Assembly: GCA_002746415.1 (NCBI GenBank)
Contig: NVXD01000002.1
Coordinates: forward strand, 62,001-126,000
From: Flavobacteriaceae bacterium
Lineage (GTDB): Bacteria > Bacteroidota > Bacteroidia > Flavobacteriales > Flavobacteriaceae
Direction of reading: 5' to 3'
Length of the DNA stretch: 64,000 nucleotides
This document shows positions 9,338 through 18,990 of this stretch, piece after piece. How positions within the stretch are numbered: the first letter of the stretch is position 1; each line of letters begins with the position of its first letter. The position numbers were made by a program, and so were the translations under genes. The notes below the pieces were generated by a model. That model had not been told where the DNA came from and ran no database searches. It saw only the letters and a program-made list of their open reading frames with translations.

Positions 9338-10150
9338 ATGGAAGGCAATAAAATTATCAGCAGCACTCAAAACAAGCTGGTAAAAAAAATCATACAATTA
9401 AAAGAAAAGTCCCGTGAACGGAAGAAAACGGGACTTTTTATTCTTGAAGGACTGCGGGAGCTAAAATTGGCAATTAAAGGAAACTATGATATTCAGCAGG
9501 TTTTCTTTTGCTCGACTATTATTTCTGAAGAAGAAATTCACACCTTAATGAGTTCCATTAAATCAGCTCCAGAAGTAATTGAAATTTCTAAGGAAGTGTA
9601 TCAAAAAATAGCCTATCGTGAAACCACGGAAGGTGTTCTAGTTATTGCAAAAGCAAATTCTCATGGCTTAGATGAATTACTCCTTTCTTCTAAAAATCCA
9701 TTAATTTTAGTAGCAGAGGCTCCGGAAAAACCTGGAAATATTGGTGCTTTATTGCGAACAGCGGATGCTGCTAATATTGACGCCGTGCTGATTGCAAACC
9801 CAAAAACTGATTTATATAACCCTAACATTATTCGCTCTAGCGTGGGTTGTATATTTACCACTACAATAGGATTGGGAAGTACAGATGAGATTCTTACATT
9901 TTTAAAAGAAAAAAATATTGCCATTTATTGCGCTGCACTGACAGCATCAATAGCTTATTTAGAGGTAGATTTCTCAACACCTTCAGCGATTGTTGTGGGA
10001 ACAGAATCAACGGGATTAACAGATGATTGGCTCAAAAATGCTACCCAAAACATTATTATTCCAATGCAGGGAGAAATAGATTCTATGAATGTTTCCGTAT
10101 CCGCGGCAATACTTATCTTTGAAGCAAAACGGCAAAGAATATCCAACTAA
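9338..10150 (+). CDS. TrmH/SpoU family RNA 2'-O-methyltransferase
   Basis: SpoU-class SAM-dependent RNA methyltransferase, 270 residues. An N-terminal substrate-binding domain ('LFILEGLRELKLA') is followed by the trefoil-knot SPOUT domain with 'EAPEKPGNIGALLRTADAA', 'NPNIIRSSVGCIF', 'IVVGTESTGLTDDWL' and 'IPMQGEIDSMNVSVSAAIL'. These are the three classic SpoU motifs. The target is a ribose in rRNA or tRNA but cannot be told from sequence. The frame is open upstream to 9209, inside the previous gene, but the ATG at 9338 fits the family start and lies right after a TACATTTG box. Confidence 0.93.
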   Translation: MEGNKIISSTQNKLVKKIIQLKEKSRERKKTGLFILEGLRELKLAIKGNYDIQQVFFCSTIISEEEIHTLMSSIKSAPEVIEISKEVYQKIAYRETTEGVLVIAKANSHGLDELLLSSKNPLILVAEAPEKPGNIGALLRTADAANIDAVLIANPKTDLYNPNIIRSSVGCIFTTTIGLGSTDEILTFLKEKNIAIYCAALTASIAYLEVDFSTPSAIVVGTESTGLTDDWLKNATQNIIIPMQGEIDSMNVSVSAAILIFEAKRQRISN

Positions 10151-10179
10151 ACATATTCCTTTACAATCAATAAATATTT

Positions 10180-11412
10180 ATGGAAAAAAGTTCCTTATTC
10201 TTTATCATAATTGCTATTCTGGTTATTCAGTTTCTATTGGAAACTTTTTTAGATTTTTTAAATTACAAGAGGTATGATGATCCAGTTCCTGAAGAACTTA
10301 ATGACGTTTACGACCATGATGAATATCAAAAATCCCAAGAGTACAAAAAGACCAATTACAGATACGGATTGTTAACGTCCTTCTTCTCTCTCTTTTTAAC
10401 ACTGTCTTTCTTAATTTTTGGAGGTTTTGAGTGGATAGATTCTTTTGTGAGAGAAACCACGACCCAACCTATTTTAATGGCCTTACTTTTCTTTGGTATT
10501 ATTATGATTGGGAGTGATATCATTACAACTCCATTTTCTTATTATCAAACTTTTGTAATCGAAGAAAAATTTGGTTTCAATAAATCCACTAAAAAATTAT
10601 TTATACTAGACAAAATAAAAGGGTGGGTCATGATGGCCATTTTAGGAGGTGGAATATTAGCATTGATTATTTGGTTTTTTCAGACAACCGGTGTCAATTT
10701 TTGGTTATACGCATGGGGATTTATTGCTTTGTTTACTATTTTCATGAACTTGTTCTACAGCAAACTTATTGTGCCTCTTTTTAACAAGCAAACCCCTTTG
10801 GAAGATGGCTCTTTAAAAAGCAAAATTGAAGCATATGCCCAAGAAGTTGGTTTTAAACTGAATAATATTTTTGTTATTGACGGTTCTAAAAGATCCACAA
10901 AGGCAAATGCCTATTTTTCAGGTTTTGGTAAGGAAAAAAGAGTTACACTATATGACACCTTGATCAATGATTTAGAAGAAGATGAAATTGTTGCTGTTTT
11001 AGCACATGAAATAGGGCATTATAAACGAAAACATATCATTTTCAATTTAACTGCATCTATTCTTACTATGGGCATTACACTGTTTGTTTTGTCAATTTTC
11101 GTGAACACTCCAGAAGTATCATTGGCAATTGGGGTTACTCAGCCTAGTTTTCATGCTGCCTTGATTGGATTTGGGATTTTGTACTCGCCTATATCTGAAA
11201 TAACTGGACTGCTAATGAATTATATTTCTAGAAAATTTGAATATCAAGCAGATGATTATGCAAAAAACACCTATGCCGCAGCTCCCTTGATAAGTTCATT
11301 AAAAAAGCTTTCTAAAAACAGTTTAGGTAACCTTACGCCCCACCCATCCTATGTTTTTATGCATTATTCACATCCGCCCTTAATTGCTAGAATACGAAAT
11401 TTAAAGGCATAG
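10180..11412 (+). CDS. M48 family metallopeptidase (Ste24/CAAX protease-like)
   Basis: Integral membrane zinc protease of the Ste24 type, 410 residues with about six to seven hydrophobic segments. The active site is 'LAHEIGHYKRKH' (His276, Glu277, His280), and the third ligand is the Glu in 'EYQADDYA' near residue 360. The N-terminal CAAX-protease segment ('YDDPVPEELNDVYDHDEYQKSQEY') is present. In eukaryotes Ste24 processes prenylated proteins; in bacteria the role is generally membrane-protein quality control. It sits 29 bp after the RNA methyltransferase and 41 bp before the Rsh gene. Confidence 0.93.
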   Translation: MEKSSLFFIIIAILVIQFLLETFLDFLNYKRYDDPVPEELNDVYDHDEYQKSQEYKKTNYRYGLLTSFFSLFLTLSFLIFGGFEWIDSFVRETTTQPILMALLFFGIIMIGSDIITTPFSYYQTFVIEEKFGFNKSTKKLFILDKIKGWVMMAILGGGILALIIWFFQTTGVNFWLYAWGFIALFTIFMNLFYSKLIVPLFNKQTPLEDGSLKSKIEAYAQEVGFKLNNIFVIDGSKRSTKANAYFSGFGKEKRVTLYDTLINDLEEDEIVAVLAHEIGHYKRKHIIFNLTASILTMGITLFVLSIFVNTPEVSLAIGVTQPSFHAALIGFGILYSPISEITGLLMNYISRKFEYQADDYAKNTYAAAPLISSLKKLSKNSLGNLTPHPSYVFMHYSHPPLIARIRNLKA

Positions 11413-11453
11413 AATTTGTTGCCTACTAATAAAGATTGTGGTAATTTTAATAT

Positions 11454-13661
11454 ATGATGACCGAAGCGGACATAATAAAAGAGAACAAAGAAATTACAAA
11501 GCAATACAAGGAATTGCTACGCATAAGTTATCAGTCGCTCACAGCTGCGGACAAGAAACTTATTCGTTCTGCTTTTGATATTGCCGTAGATGCTCATAAG
11601 GAACAAAGAAGAAAATCAGGCGAAGCCTACATATTTCACCCCATAGCGGTAGCAAAAATAGTAGCCTCAGAAATGGGTCTGGATGCTGTTTCCATTGCAT
11701 CTGCCCTATTGCATGATGTGGTTGAAGACAGCTCATACACTTTGGATGACATGGAGCGCATGTTTGGTGAGACTATTGCACGTATTGTTGACGGGCTAAC
11801 AAAAATAGCGCATCTAAAAAAGGATATGAACATATCCCAACAAGCAGAGAATTTTAGAAAAATGCTGTTGACATTAAATGATGACATTAGGGTCATCATC
11901 ATCAAAATTGCCGACCGATACCATAACATGCTCACTTTAGATGCCATGCCTGAGCATAAGCAAGTACAAATGGCATCGGAAACCTTGTACATCTATGCCC
12001 CATTGGCACATAGAATTGGGTTGTACAATATAAAAACACAATTAGAAGATTTAAGCCTAAAATATACAGAATCCGAGGTGTACAATACTATTTTCAATAA
12101 AATAGCAAGCACCAAAGAAGCAAGTGAAAAATATATTGAAGATTTCTCCAATGTCATTCGGGATTCTCTGGATAAGGAAGGGTTAAACTACAATGTTAAG
12201 GGCAGGATGAAGTCCATTTTTTCGATTAGAAAAAAAATGAAGACTCAAAATGTCCCTTTTGAGGAAGTCTATGACAAGTTTGCCATCCGTGTGATATATA
12301 AGTCTGACAAAAAAAACGAGAAATTTTTAGCATGGAAAATATATTCTATTGTTACAGATCATTTCACACCCAATCCAGTTCGACTTCGTGATTGGATTTC
12401 TTCACCAAAATCTACTGGATATGAGGCCTTGCATATTACTGTCATGGGTCCAGAAAAAAGATGGGTAGAAGTACAAATACGCAGTGAGCGCATGCATGAA
12501 ATTGCAGAAAAAGGATATGCCGCCCATTTTAAATACAAGCATGGTGAACAACGTGAGCAGGGCATAGATATGTGGCTTAACCGTTTGCAGGAAGCTTTAG
12601 AAAATTCCAATGCTAATGCAGTTGACTTTGTTGAAGAGTTTAAATTGAACCTTTATTCCAAAGAAATTTTTGTCTTTACACCCAATGGCGAACTAAAGTC
12701 ACTACCAAAAGGGGCAACACCTCTAGATTTCGCATTCCACATACATACAGAGATTGGCATGCATACTCGCGGGGCAAAAGTAAATGGCAAATTAGTCCCC
12801 TTAAATACCCCTTTGAACAGTGGGGATCAAGTAGATATTATTACATCTGACAACTCCAAACCCAATCAAAGTTGGTTGGATTATGCAACAACTGCTAGGG
12901 CCAGATCCAAGATAAAATCATCTCTGCGGGAAGAGAAAAAAGGTGTAGCTCTTGAAGGCAAAGAAATTTTAAGACGAAAATTAAAAACCCAAAAAATAAG
13001 CATCAATGAAAATGTCATTAACAAAATGGTCATTTTCTTTAAACTTAAGACCAGTTTGGACCTGTTTTACCGCGTTGGGAGTGGTACAATAGACAATCTA
13101 CAAATTAAGAATTTTGCATCGTCTTACAGTAACGCGTTCATTAGTTTTTTTAAGAATAGAATTAGAAAGACGCCCATACCTGAAAATATCAACAAAGAAG
13201 AAATAACTTCTAAGTATGATACACTGGTTTTTGGGAACGATGATGAAAAATTACCCTATAAACTTTCCCAATGTTGCAATCCTATACCGGGAGATGGAGT
13301 TTTTGGTTTTGTGACTATAAATGAAGGTATTAAAGTACACAACAACAACTGTCCAAATGCTATTTCCTTACAATCTAACTATGCCTACCGAATTATAAAT
13401 GCAAAATGGGTAGACTCTAGTCAAGAGGAATTTATTGCGGAAATAAAACTTACGGGAATAGATAAACTTGGTCTGGTAAATAATATTACACAAATTATTT
13501 CTGATAATATGCATGTAAACATGCGCAACCTTAACTTTAGTACCGATGGAGGCACCTTTACAGGAAAAATAAAAGTAGTGGTGAAAAACAATACCATTCT
13601 TAATAAATTGACCAATAACTTAAAACGTGTCAACGGTATTGATAAAGTCACTAGAATTTAA
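11454..13661 (+). CDS. rsh: Bifunctional (p)ppGpp synthetase/hydrolase (RelA/SpoT family)
   Basis: Long-form Rsh enzyme, 735 residues, that makes and degrades (p)ppGpp in the stringent response. Domains in order: HD hydrolase (about 40-200) with intact 'IFHPIAVA' and 'LLHDVVEDS'; synthetase (about 240-360) with '[21 protein letters not shown]' split around the G-loop and '[21 protein letters not shown]'; TGS (about 400-460, '[21 protein letters not shown]'); zinc-finger/CC region '[14 protein letters not shown]'; and a C-terminal ACT domain. Both HD and synthetase motifs look complete, so it should be bifunctional. Two overlapping ATG codons (11454 and 11457) make the exact start ambiguous by one residue. 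Confidence 0.95.
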   Translation: MMTEADIIKENKEITKQYKELLRISYQSLTAADKKLIRSAFDIAVDAHKEQRRKSGEAYIFHPIAVAKIVASEMGLDAVSIASALLHDVVEDSSYTLDDMERMFGETIARIVDGLTKIAHLKKDMNISQQAENFRKMLLTLNDDIRVIIIKIADRYHNMLTLDAMPEHKQVQMASETLYIYAPLAHRIGLYNIKTQLEDLSLKYTESEVYNTIFNKIASTKEASEKYIEDFSNVIRDSLDKEGLNYNVKGRMKSIFSIRKKMKTQNVPFEEVYDKFAIRVIYKSDKKNEKFLAWKIYSIVTDHFTPNPVRLRDWISSPKSTGYEALHITVMGPEKRWVEVQIRSERMHEIAEKGYAAHFKYKHGEQREQGIDMWLNRLQEALENSNANAVDFVEEFKLNLYSKEIFVFTPNGELKSLPKGATPLDFAFHIHTEIGMHTRGAKVNGKLVPLNTPLNSGDQVDIITSDNSKPNQSWLDYATTARARSKIKSSLREEKKGVALEGKEILRRKLKTQKISINENVINKMVIFFKLKTSLDLFYRVGSGTIDNLQIKNFASSYSNAFISFFKNRIRKTPIPENINKEEITSKYDTLVFGNDDEKLPYKLSQCCNPIPGDGVFGFVTINEGIKVHNNNCPNAISLQSNYAYRIINAKWVDSSQEEFIAEIKLTGIDKLGLVNNITQIISDNMHVNMRNLNFSTDGGTFTGKIKVVVKNNTILNKLTNNLKRVNGIDKVTRI

Positions 13662-13671
13662 ATTTAAAATG

Positions 13672-13679
13672 TACATTTG
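13672..13679 (+). promoter_or_regulatory. Bacteroidota -7 promoter box (TACATTTG) before the Fur-family gene
   Basis: Exact match to TAnnTTTG, 20 bp upstream of the Fur-family start codon and just after the rsh stop. No TTG sits at the expected distance upstream, so only half of the promoter is supported. Confidence 0.4.
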
Positions 13680-13699
13680 CAGAATTAGCATACTTAAAA

Positions 13700-14155
13700 A
13701 TGGCAGTCAATAAAGATCAAGAAGTCGTAAAAAATGTGTTTACCAAATTCCTAGAAGAAAATGGTCATAGAAAAACACCCGAACGCTACGCTATACTTCT
13801 AGAAATTTATGATAGCGATGAGCATTTTGATATAGAATCCCTCTACATCAACATGAAAAATAAAAATTATAGAGTCAGTAGAGCCACACTCTATAATACC
13901 ATTGAGATTTTAATGGATTGTAAGCTGGTAAGAAAGCATCAGTTTGGCAAAAATCAGGCGCAGTATGAAAAATCGTACTTTGATAGGCAGCATGACCATG
14001 TAATCCTTACGGATACTGGTGAAGTTGTAGAATTCTGCGATCCAAGAATACAATCTATAAAGCAAACAATTGAAGAGGTTTTTGATATAACAATCAGCAA
14101 CCACTCACTCTACTTTTACGGGACAAGAAACAAAAAAGAAAACACAAACAACTAA
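13700..14155 (+). CDS. Fur/PerR-family transcriptional repressor lacking the CxxC zinc site
   Basis: A 151-residue Fur-family DNA-binding regulator. The winged helix occupies about 10-80 ('[16 protein letters not shown]', '[13 protein letters not shown]') and the dimerisation domain about 85-140, with '[23 protein letters not shown]' split across the usual metal region. The regulatory-site histidines His98 and His100 are present. Canonical Fur carries a CxxC structural zinc motif just after them; here the positions read L-T-D-T-G and the only cysteines are Cys74 and Cys113. It is 13 bp upstream of purA and probably co-transcribed. Metal specificity (iron, peroxide or other) cannot be decided. 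Confidence 0.9.
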   Translation: MAVNKDQEVVKNVFTKFLEENGHRKTPERYAILLEIYDSDEHFDIESLYINMKNKNYRVSRATLYNTIEILMDCKLVRKHQFGKNQAQYEKSYFDRQHDHVILTDTGEVVEFCDPRIQSIKQTIEEVFDITISNHSLYFYGTRNKKENTNN

Positions 14156-14168
14156 CCAAATATTACGC

Positions 14169-15440
14169 ATGGCGGTAGACTTACTACTAGGATTACAATG
14201 GGGAGACGAGGGCAAAGGAAAAATTGTTGATGTACTGACCACAAACTACGATATCATTGCTAGATTTCAAGGAGGACCAAATGCTGGACATACACTCGAG
14301 TTTGATGGTATAAAACACGTTCTACACACTATTCCTTCAGGTATTTTTCATAAAAGCGCAATGAATATAGTTGGTAATGGGGTAGTAATAGACCCTGTTA
14401 TTTTTAAAAAGGAGCTAGACAATCTTAAGAAATTCAATCTTGATATTAAATCCATACTTCTTATTTCTAGAAAGGCACATTTAATTTTACCCACACATAG
14501 ATTGTTGGATGCCGCTTCTGAAGCTGCAAAAGGCAAGGCGAAAATTGGTTCTACCCTTAAAGGTATTGGTCCAACATATATGGACAAAACCGGTAGAAAC
14601 GGTATGCGAGTTGGTGATTTAGAATTATCCAATTGGAAGGAAAAGTATCGTGCTTTAGCCAATAAGCATGAAGCCATGATTGGTTTTTACAATGTTGACA
14701 TTGAATATGACTTGGATGAATTGGAAGCTGATTTCTTTGCTGCTGTAGAAGAATTGAAAAAATTAACATTTATTGATAGCGAAGAATACCTTTTTAATGC
14801 ACAGAAAGAAGGAAAAAAAATATTAGCAGAAGGTGCTCAAGGTTCGTTATTGGATATTGATTTTGGCACATATCCATTTGTAACTTCCTCCAATACAACA
14901 GCCGCAGGGGCATGTACAGGTCTGGGAGTTGCTCCCAATAAAATTGGTGACGTAAAAGGTATTTTTAAAGCGTATACCACTCGTGTAGGCAGTGGTCCTT
15001 TTCCAACAGAACTTTTTGATGAAGATGGGGAAACCATGGGGCGTGTAGGAAATGAATTTGGTGCTACAACAGGTAGGCCTAGACGATGTGGTTGGTTAGA
15101 TTTAGTTGCGCTAAAATATGCGGTACAAATTAATGGGGTAACCGAATTGATGATGATGAAAGGCGACGTATTAAGCGGTTTTAAAAAATTAAAAGTATGT
15201 ACTGCTTATAACTACAAAGGAAAAGAAATATCCCATTTCCCCTATAATATTGAGCCAGAAAATGTAACCCCCATTTATACAGAAATGGATGGTTGGGCAA
15301 AAGACTTGACACAAATGACTACGGCAGATGAATTACCACCTGCCCTAAATGCATATATTGATTTCTTGGAAAAAGAATTGGAAGTACCTATTAAAATTGT
15401 CTCTGTAGGTCCAGATAGGACACAAACAATATATAGATAA
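14169..15440 (+). CDS. purA: Adenylosuccinate synthetase
   Basis: Catalyses IMP + aspartate + GTP to adenylosuccinate, the first committed step of AMP synthesis. It is 423 residues, the normal length. Signature motifs: N-terminal 'LGLQWGDEGKGKIVD' with the catalytic Asp, 'RFQGGPNAGHTL' with the catalytic His, 'GIGPTYMDKTGRNGMRVGDL', 'GAQGSLLDIDFGTYPFVTSS' and the C-terminal base-recognition region 'GRPRRCGWLDLVALKYA'. A stem-loop 56 bp downstream closes the transcript. Cytosolic; assignment firm. Confidence 0.98.
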   Translation: MAVDLLLGLQWGDEGKGKIVDVLTTNYDIIARFQGGPNAGHTLEFDGIKHVLHTIPSGIFHKSAMNIVGNGVVIDPVIFKKELDNLKKFNLDIKSILLISRKAHLILPTHRLLDAASEAAKGKAKIGSTLKGIGPTYMDKTGRNGMRVGDLELSNWKEKYRALANKHEAMIGFYNVDIEYDLDELEADFFAAVEELKKLTFIDSEEYLFNAQKEGKKILAEGAQGSLLDIDFGTYPFVTSSNTTAAGACTGLGVAPNKIGDVKGIFKAYTTRVGSGPFPTELFDEDGETMGRVGNEFGATTGRPRRCGWLDLVALKYAVQINGVTELMMMKGDVLSGFKKLKVCTAYNYKGKEISHFPYNIEPENVTPIYTEMDGWAKDLTQMTTADELPPALNAYIDFLEKELEVPIKIVSVGPDRTQTIYR

Positions 15441-15496
15441 TCTCCCTGTTTAGGAATGTTTATCTCCAAGATTTTATGTTCCTTATCTTCAAAATA

Positions 15497-15537
15497 AAAT
15501 GTTGCTATGAGCGCAGTATGCACCTATAGCAACATTT
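15497..15537 (+). terminator. Stem-loop terminator after purA
   Basis: 12-bp perfect inverted repeat (AAATGTTGCTAT at 15497 paired with 15526-15537), 17-base loop, followed by a T-rich stretch. Confidence 0.65.
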
Positions 15538-15631
15538 CTATTTTGTATTCTTCAACTATCAAATTACTTTGTATATTTAAACGATACTTAACCACCTGCT
15601 TGGTTAGCAGTAATTAAGACCAATATACATT

Positions 15632-16741
15632 ATGATACAGAGATTTTTACTTTCATTTAGCGTCCTTATAGCAATATCATTCAATGCAAAAGCACAGGAT
15701 TCAGCGCCTCTTAAAGTTGGTGTCGTTGGACTAACTCATGACCATGTAGGTTGGATTCTTGGTAGTGAAGACAATGGTGCTATTAAAATTGTTGGCATTG
15801 TGGAGTCGAATCGTGATTTAGCGGAAAAATATGCTAAACAATATGAATATTCCATGAGCATTGTTTTCAATACGATGGAGGAAATGATTTCTGCTACCCA
15901 TCCAGAGGCGGTTACAGCCTTTGGTTCCATATATGAACATTTAGAAGTGGTAGAAACATGTGCGCCAAAAGGGATTCATGTAATGGTGGAAAAACCGTTG
16001 GCAGTTAGTTTGGAACATGCAAAAAAAATGGAAGCACTTGCTCTAAAGCATAATATCCATTTACTCACCAATTATGAGACCACTTGGTATCCTTCCAATC
16101 ACAAATCTTATGAATTGGTAAAATCAGGAGCTATTGGAGATTTACGTAAAGTAGTCGTTAGGGATGGACACAAGGGGCCAATAAAAATAGGAGTCAGTAA
16201 TGAATTTATGGAATGGCTTGGAGACCCTATTCAAAACGGAGGTGGCGCCCTAATGGATTTTGGTTGCTATGGTGCCAATCTAATAACATGGTTACAAAAT
16301 GGCAAAAAACCGAATACTGTGACTGCCGTGACTCAACAACAACAGCCTGAAAACAACCCTAAAGTGGATGACGATGCTACTATCATTTTAACCTACGACA
16401 ATTCTAATGCTGTAATACAAGCCTCATGGAACTGGCCAATTGGAAGAAAAGATATGGAGGTTTATGGGCTTACAGGAGCTATATATGCAGATAATCGCAA
16501 CAATTTACGAGTACAAATATCGGATGGTTATGATGACTATAAAGAAGAATCTTATATCTTGGAAGAACGGCCAGCACCGCTGAATGATCCTTTTGCCTTA
16601 TTAGCGGCAGTAATAAAAAATAAAATTACATTAGAGCCTTTTGACCTTTCTTCATTAGAAAATAATATGGTTGTAATGGAAATTCTTGAGGCAGCATCAG
16701 AAAGTGCAGCAACCAAGAGAACGATTGAAATCAAGAAATAA
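15632..16741 (+). CDS. Secreted Gfo/Idh/MocA-family oxidoreductase
   Basis: NAD(P)-dependent dehydrogenase fold with an N-terminal signal peptide (about 1-21, ending K-A-Q-D), so it is probably periplasmic. The Rossmann part (about 28-150) has 'VGVVGLTHDHVGWIL' and the family's 'MVEKPLAVSLEHAKKMEAL', in which the Lys of EKP is catalytic. The C-terminal alpha/beta domain includes 'GGGALMDFGCYGANL'. Members act on sugars, inositols or glycosides, and secreted versions are common in Bacteroidota. The substrate is not deducible. It is flanked by its own promoter region and appears monocistronic. Confidence 0.9.
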   Translation: MIQRFLLSFSVLIAISFNAKAQDSAPLKVGVVGLTHDHVGWILGSEDNGAIKIVGIVESNRDLAEKYAKQYEYSMSIVFNTMEEMISATHPEAVTAFGSIYEHLEVVETCAPKGIHVMVEKPLAVSLEHAKKMEALALKHNIHLLTNYETTWYPSNHKSYELVKSGAIGDLRKVVVRDGHKGPIKIGVSNEFMEWLGDPIQNGGGALMDFGCYGANLITWLQNGKKPNTVTAVTQQQQPENNPKVDDDATIILTYDNSNAVIQASWNWPIGRKDMEVYGLTGAIYADNRNNLRVQISDGYDDYKEESYILEERPAPLNDPFALLAAVIKNKITLEPFDLSSLENNMVVMEILEAASESAATKRTIEIKK

Positions 16742-16966
16742 ACAAGTCATTTCGAGCAAATTAGATTTCTGTATTCCCAATTAAGAACAATACATATTCA
16801 AGTCGTATGATTCTTCTTTCCATAAACACTTAATTCATTATCTTTATGCAGTGTTATCAATACATAAAAGAAGCGCTCTTCATTAGTTATCACATCAATA
16901 AAACGGGGTAATAATTTAAAATACGGCTCTCCAAAGACATTAGAACTCCCTTGACAGTAAGCAAAA

Positions 16967-17818
16967 ATGACAAAATACAATTCCGACCAATTAGCTGAGG
17001 CAAAAACAAGAAAAGATTTAGTAACCATTGCTAACAAAAGTAATATCAAAATTGAAAAATATTTAAGGAATGCCAGATATGAGTTTGAGTTAGAAAAGTT
17101 ACAAACGGAATTGGTAAATCTTCAACAATGGATTGCACGAAAAAAAATGCGTGTGGTGATTATTTTTGAAGGCAGGGATGCTGCGGGGAAAGGTGGTTCC
17201 ATCAAAAGATACAAAGAGCATTTAAACCCACGTTCCTCAAGAGTTGTGGCATTGGCAAAGCCAACTGAAGTAGAACGCGGACAGTGGTATTTTAGACGTT
17301 ATATAAAAGAACTACCAAATCCCGGGGAAATTGTTTTCTTTGATAGGAGCTGGTACAACCGTGCGGTAGTAGAGCCAGTGATGGGTTTTTGTGATGAAAA
17401 ACAATATCAAAAATTTATGGTTCAGGTACCCGAGTTTGAACATTTATTATATGAGGATAATGTAAAGGTGTTCAAGTTTTGGTTCTCCATCTCTAAAGAA
17501 GAGCAAAAAAAACGATTTGATGCCAGATTGGAGAACCCATTAAAACGTTGGAAATTTAGCCCCGTGGATTTGAAAGGGCAAGAACTTTGGGATAGCTACA
17601 CACATTACAAAGAACAAATGTTTAATAAAACACATACCAACTTTTGCCCATGGACAATTGTAAAGACCAACAATAAAAAAGAAGCTAGATTAGAGAGCAT
17701 GCGATACATTTTATCACAATTTGAATATGAAGGAAAAGGTTCTTCTGAGATAGAGCTTTTACCAGACCCAAACATCATTACCAAGTACCAAAGAAGTGCT
17801 GTTCAGATTGATATTTAA
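16967..17818 (+). CDS. ppk2: Polyphosphate kinase 2 (first of tandem pair)
   Basis: PPK2-family enzyme that transfers phosphate between polyphosphate and nucleotides. P-loop kinase fold with Walker A 'EGRDAAGKGGSIKR' (Glu68-Lys75), Walker B-like 'EIVFFDRSWYNRAVVEPVMGFC' split after 20 residues, and the lid region 'RWKFSPVDLKGQELWDSY'. The 283-residue length fits single-domain PPK2. Whether it prefers ADP, GDP or AMP cannot be read reliably. A second PPK2 starts 8 bp after its stop, so they are co-transcribed. The upstream 225 bp carry no confident gene. Confidence 0.95.
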   Translation: MTKYNSDQLAEAKTRKDLVTIANKSNIKIEKYLRNARYEFELEKLQTELVNLQQWIARKKMRVVIIFEGRDAAGKGGSIKRYKEHLNPRSSRVVALAKPTEVERGQWYFRRYIKELPNPGEIVFFDRSWYNRAVVEPVMGFCDEKQYQKFMVQVPEFEHLLYEDNVKVFKFWFSISKEEQKKRFDARLENPLKRWKFSPVDLKGQELWDSYTHYKEQMFNKTHTNFCPWTIVKTNNKKEARLESMRYILSQFEYEGKGSSEIELLPDPNIITKYQRSAVQIDI

Positions 17819-17826
17819 AGGAGAAA

Positions 17827-18606
17827 ATGAAAAAGACAGAAAAAACGTTGACGGAAGAAGAATTGAATCTACTGAATTCTAAGGTAGGCTTAAAAGCGCT
17901 TTTTAGGAATAAAAAAGTGAATATCAATAAGGTTTTAACTGAAACCAGATATGAAGCTGAATTAAAGAGTTTACAGACAGAATTGATAAAATTGCAAAAT
18001 TGGGTCATAAAAAACAACAAGAAAATTGTAATTCTTTTTGAAGGCAGGGATGCCGCTGGAAAAGGTGGTGCAATTCGAAGAATTACAGAGTATCTCAATC
18101 CCAGACATATTAAAATAGTTGCATTGGATGTCCCTACCAATGATGAAAGAAACCAATGGTTTTTTCAACGCTATGTAAAACAATTACCCAAACCTGGGGA
18201 AATGGTCCTTTTTGATAGAAGTTGGTATAATAGAGCGGTAGTAGAACCTGTCAATGGTTTTTGTACTGATAATGAGTACAAAGTTTTCATGTCACAAGTC
18301 AATGACTTTGAAAAAATGCTGATTCAATCTGATACGTATCTCCTCAAATTCTATTTTTCCATTACAAAAGAAGAGCAAGCAAGTCGGTTTTCCGAAATTA
18401 AAAGAAATCCACTAAAACATTGGAAAATAACTGCTGTTGACGAGAAGGCCCAAGAATTATGGGATGATTATACCCAATACAAGGATGCCATGTTCAAGAC
18501 AACTAATACACCAGAAGTCCCTTGGGTTATTATCAATGCAAATCACAAAATAAGTGCAAGATTAGAGGCGATATCCCGTTTTTTAGCCGCTATTCCTTAT
18601 AAATAG
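17827..18606 (+). CDS. ppk2: Polyphosphate kinase 2 (second of tandem pair)
   Basis: Paralogue of the preceding gene, 259 residues. It keeps Walker A 'EGRDAAGKGGAIRR' (Lys79), 'EMVLFDRSWYNRAVVEPVNG' and the lid 'KHWKITAVDEKAQELWDDY'. It differs at the N-terminus, which has an extra acidic helix, and it lacks the C-terminal 'LLPDPNIITKYQRS' tail of its neighbour. The divergence between the two copies suggests different nucleotide substrates rather than a recent duplication. A small conserved ORF starts directly at its stop codon. Confidence 0.95.
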   Translation: MKKTEKTLTEEELNLLNSKVGLKALFRNKKVNINKVLTETRYEAELKSLQTELIKLQNWVIKNNKKIVILFEGRDAAGKGGAIRRITEYLNPRHIKIVALDVPTNDERNQWFFQRYVKQLPKPGEMVLFDRSWYNRAVVEPVNGFCTDNEYKVFMSQVNDFEKMLIQSDTYLLKFYFSITKEEQASRFSEIKRNPLKHWKITAVDEKAQELWDDYTQYKDAMFKTTNTPEVPWVIINANHKISARLEAISRFLAAIPYK

Positions 18607-18831
18607 ATGCAGCTAAAACACATGAGAAGAATTTTAAAAGAAAAAATAATTGATGTTTGTGAGACTAAAATAAAAGCAAAAGGAGCTACAGTTGGGGTAT
18701 CTTTCTATGCTTTCTTTGCTAACAAGAATGACAATCCAGAATTGTTGATGGAAATGGCCGAATGGTGGATTATGACTCATAAATTAAACCATTTTGAAAA
18801 GGCCGTGAAAATAAAAAGCATGCTAGTATAA
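18607..18831 (+). CDS. Small conserved-looking protein downstream of PPK2 pair
   Basis: A 74-residue ORF beginning immediately after the second PPK2 stop codon; an internal ATG at 18622 is an equally good start. It is basic at the N-terminus ('MRRILKEKIIDVCETKI') and then reads 'VSFYAFFANKNDNPELLMEM' and 'WWIMTHKLNHFEKAVKI', a helical soluble profile with no signal peptide. I recognise no named domain. Its tight coupling and protein-like composition support a real gene, possibly related to the kinases, but no function can be assigned. Confidence 0.65.
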   Translation: MQLKHMRRILKEKIIDVCETKIKAKGATVGVSFYAFFANKNDNPELLMEMAEWWIMTHKLNHFEKAVKIKSMLV

Positions 18832-18990
18832 CTTGTTCTAACGAAACGATTGTGATAGCACATTGTAGACATCCTAAAATGAGGGCAAGCAATTGAATTT
18901 TAAAAACAGCCATACCGCCTCCAATCAAGAAACTGCAAAATGGAAAAACAGTATCTTTAAAACAAATCCTTTTTTAACAACCATAATGCC

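Noticed and set aside
16798-17049. Minus-strand 83-codon open frame overlapping the first PPK2 start
   Set aside because: Its C-terminal half in the gap looks protein-like, but it runs into a certain gene on the other strand, has no promoter-like box and matches no family I know. A decayed gene fragment is possible.
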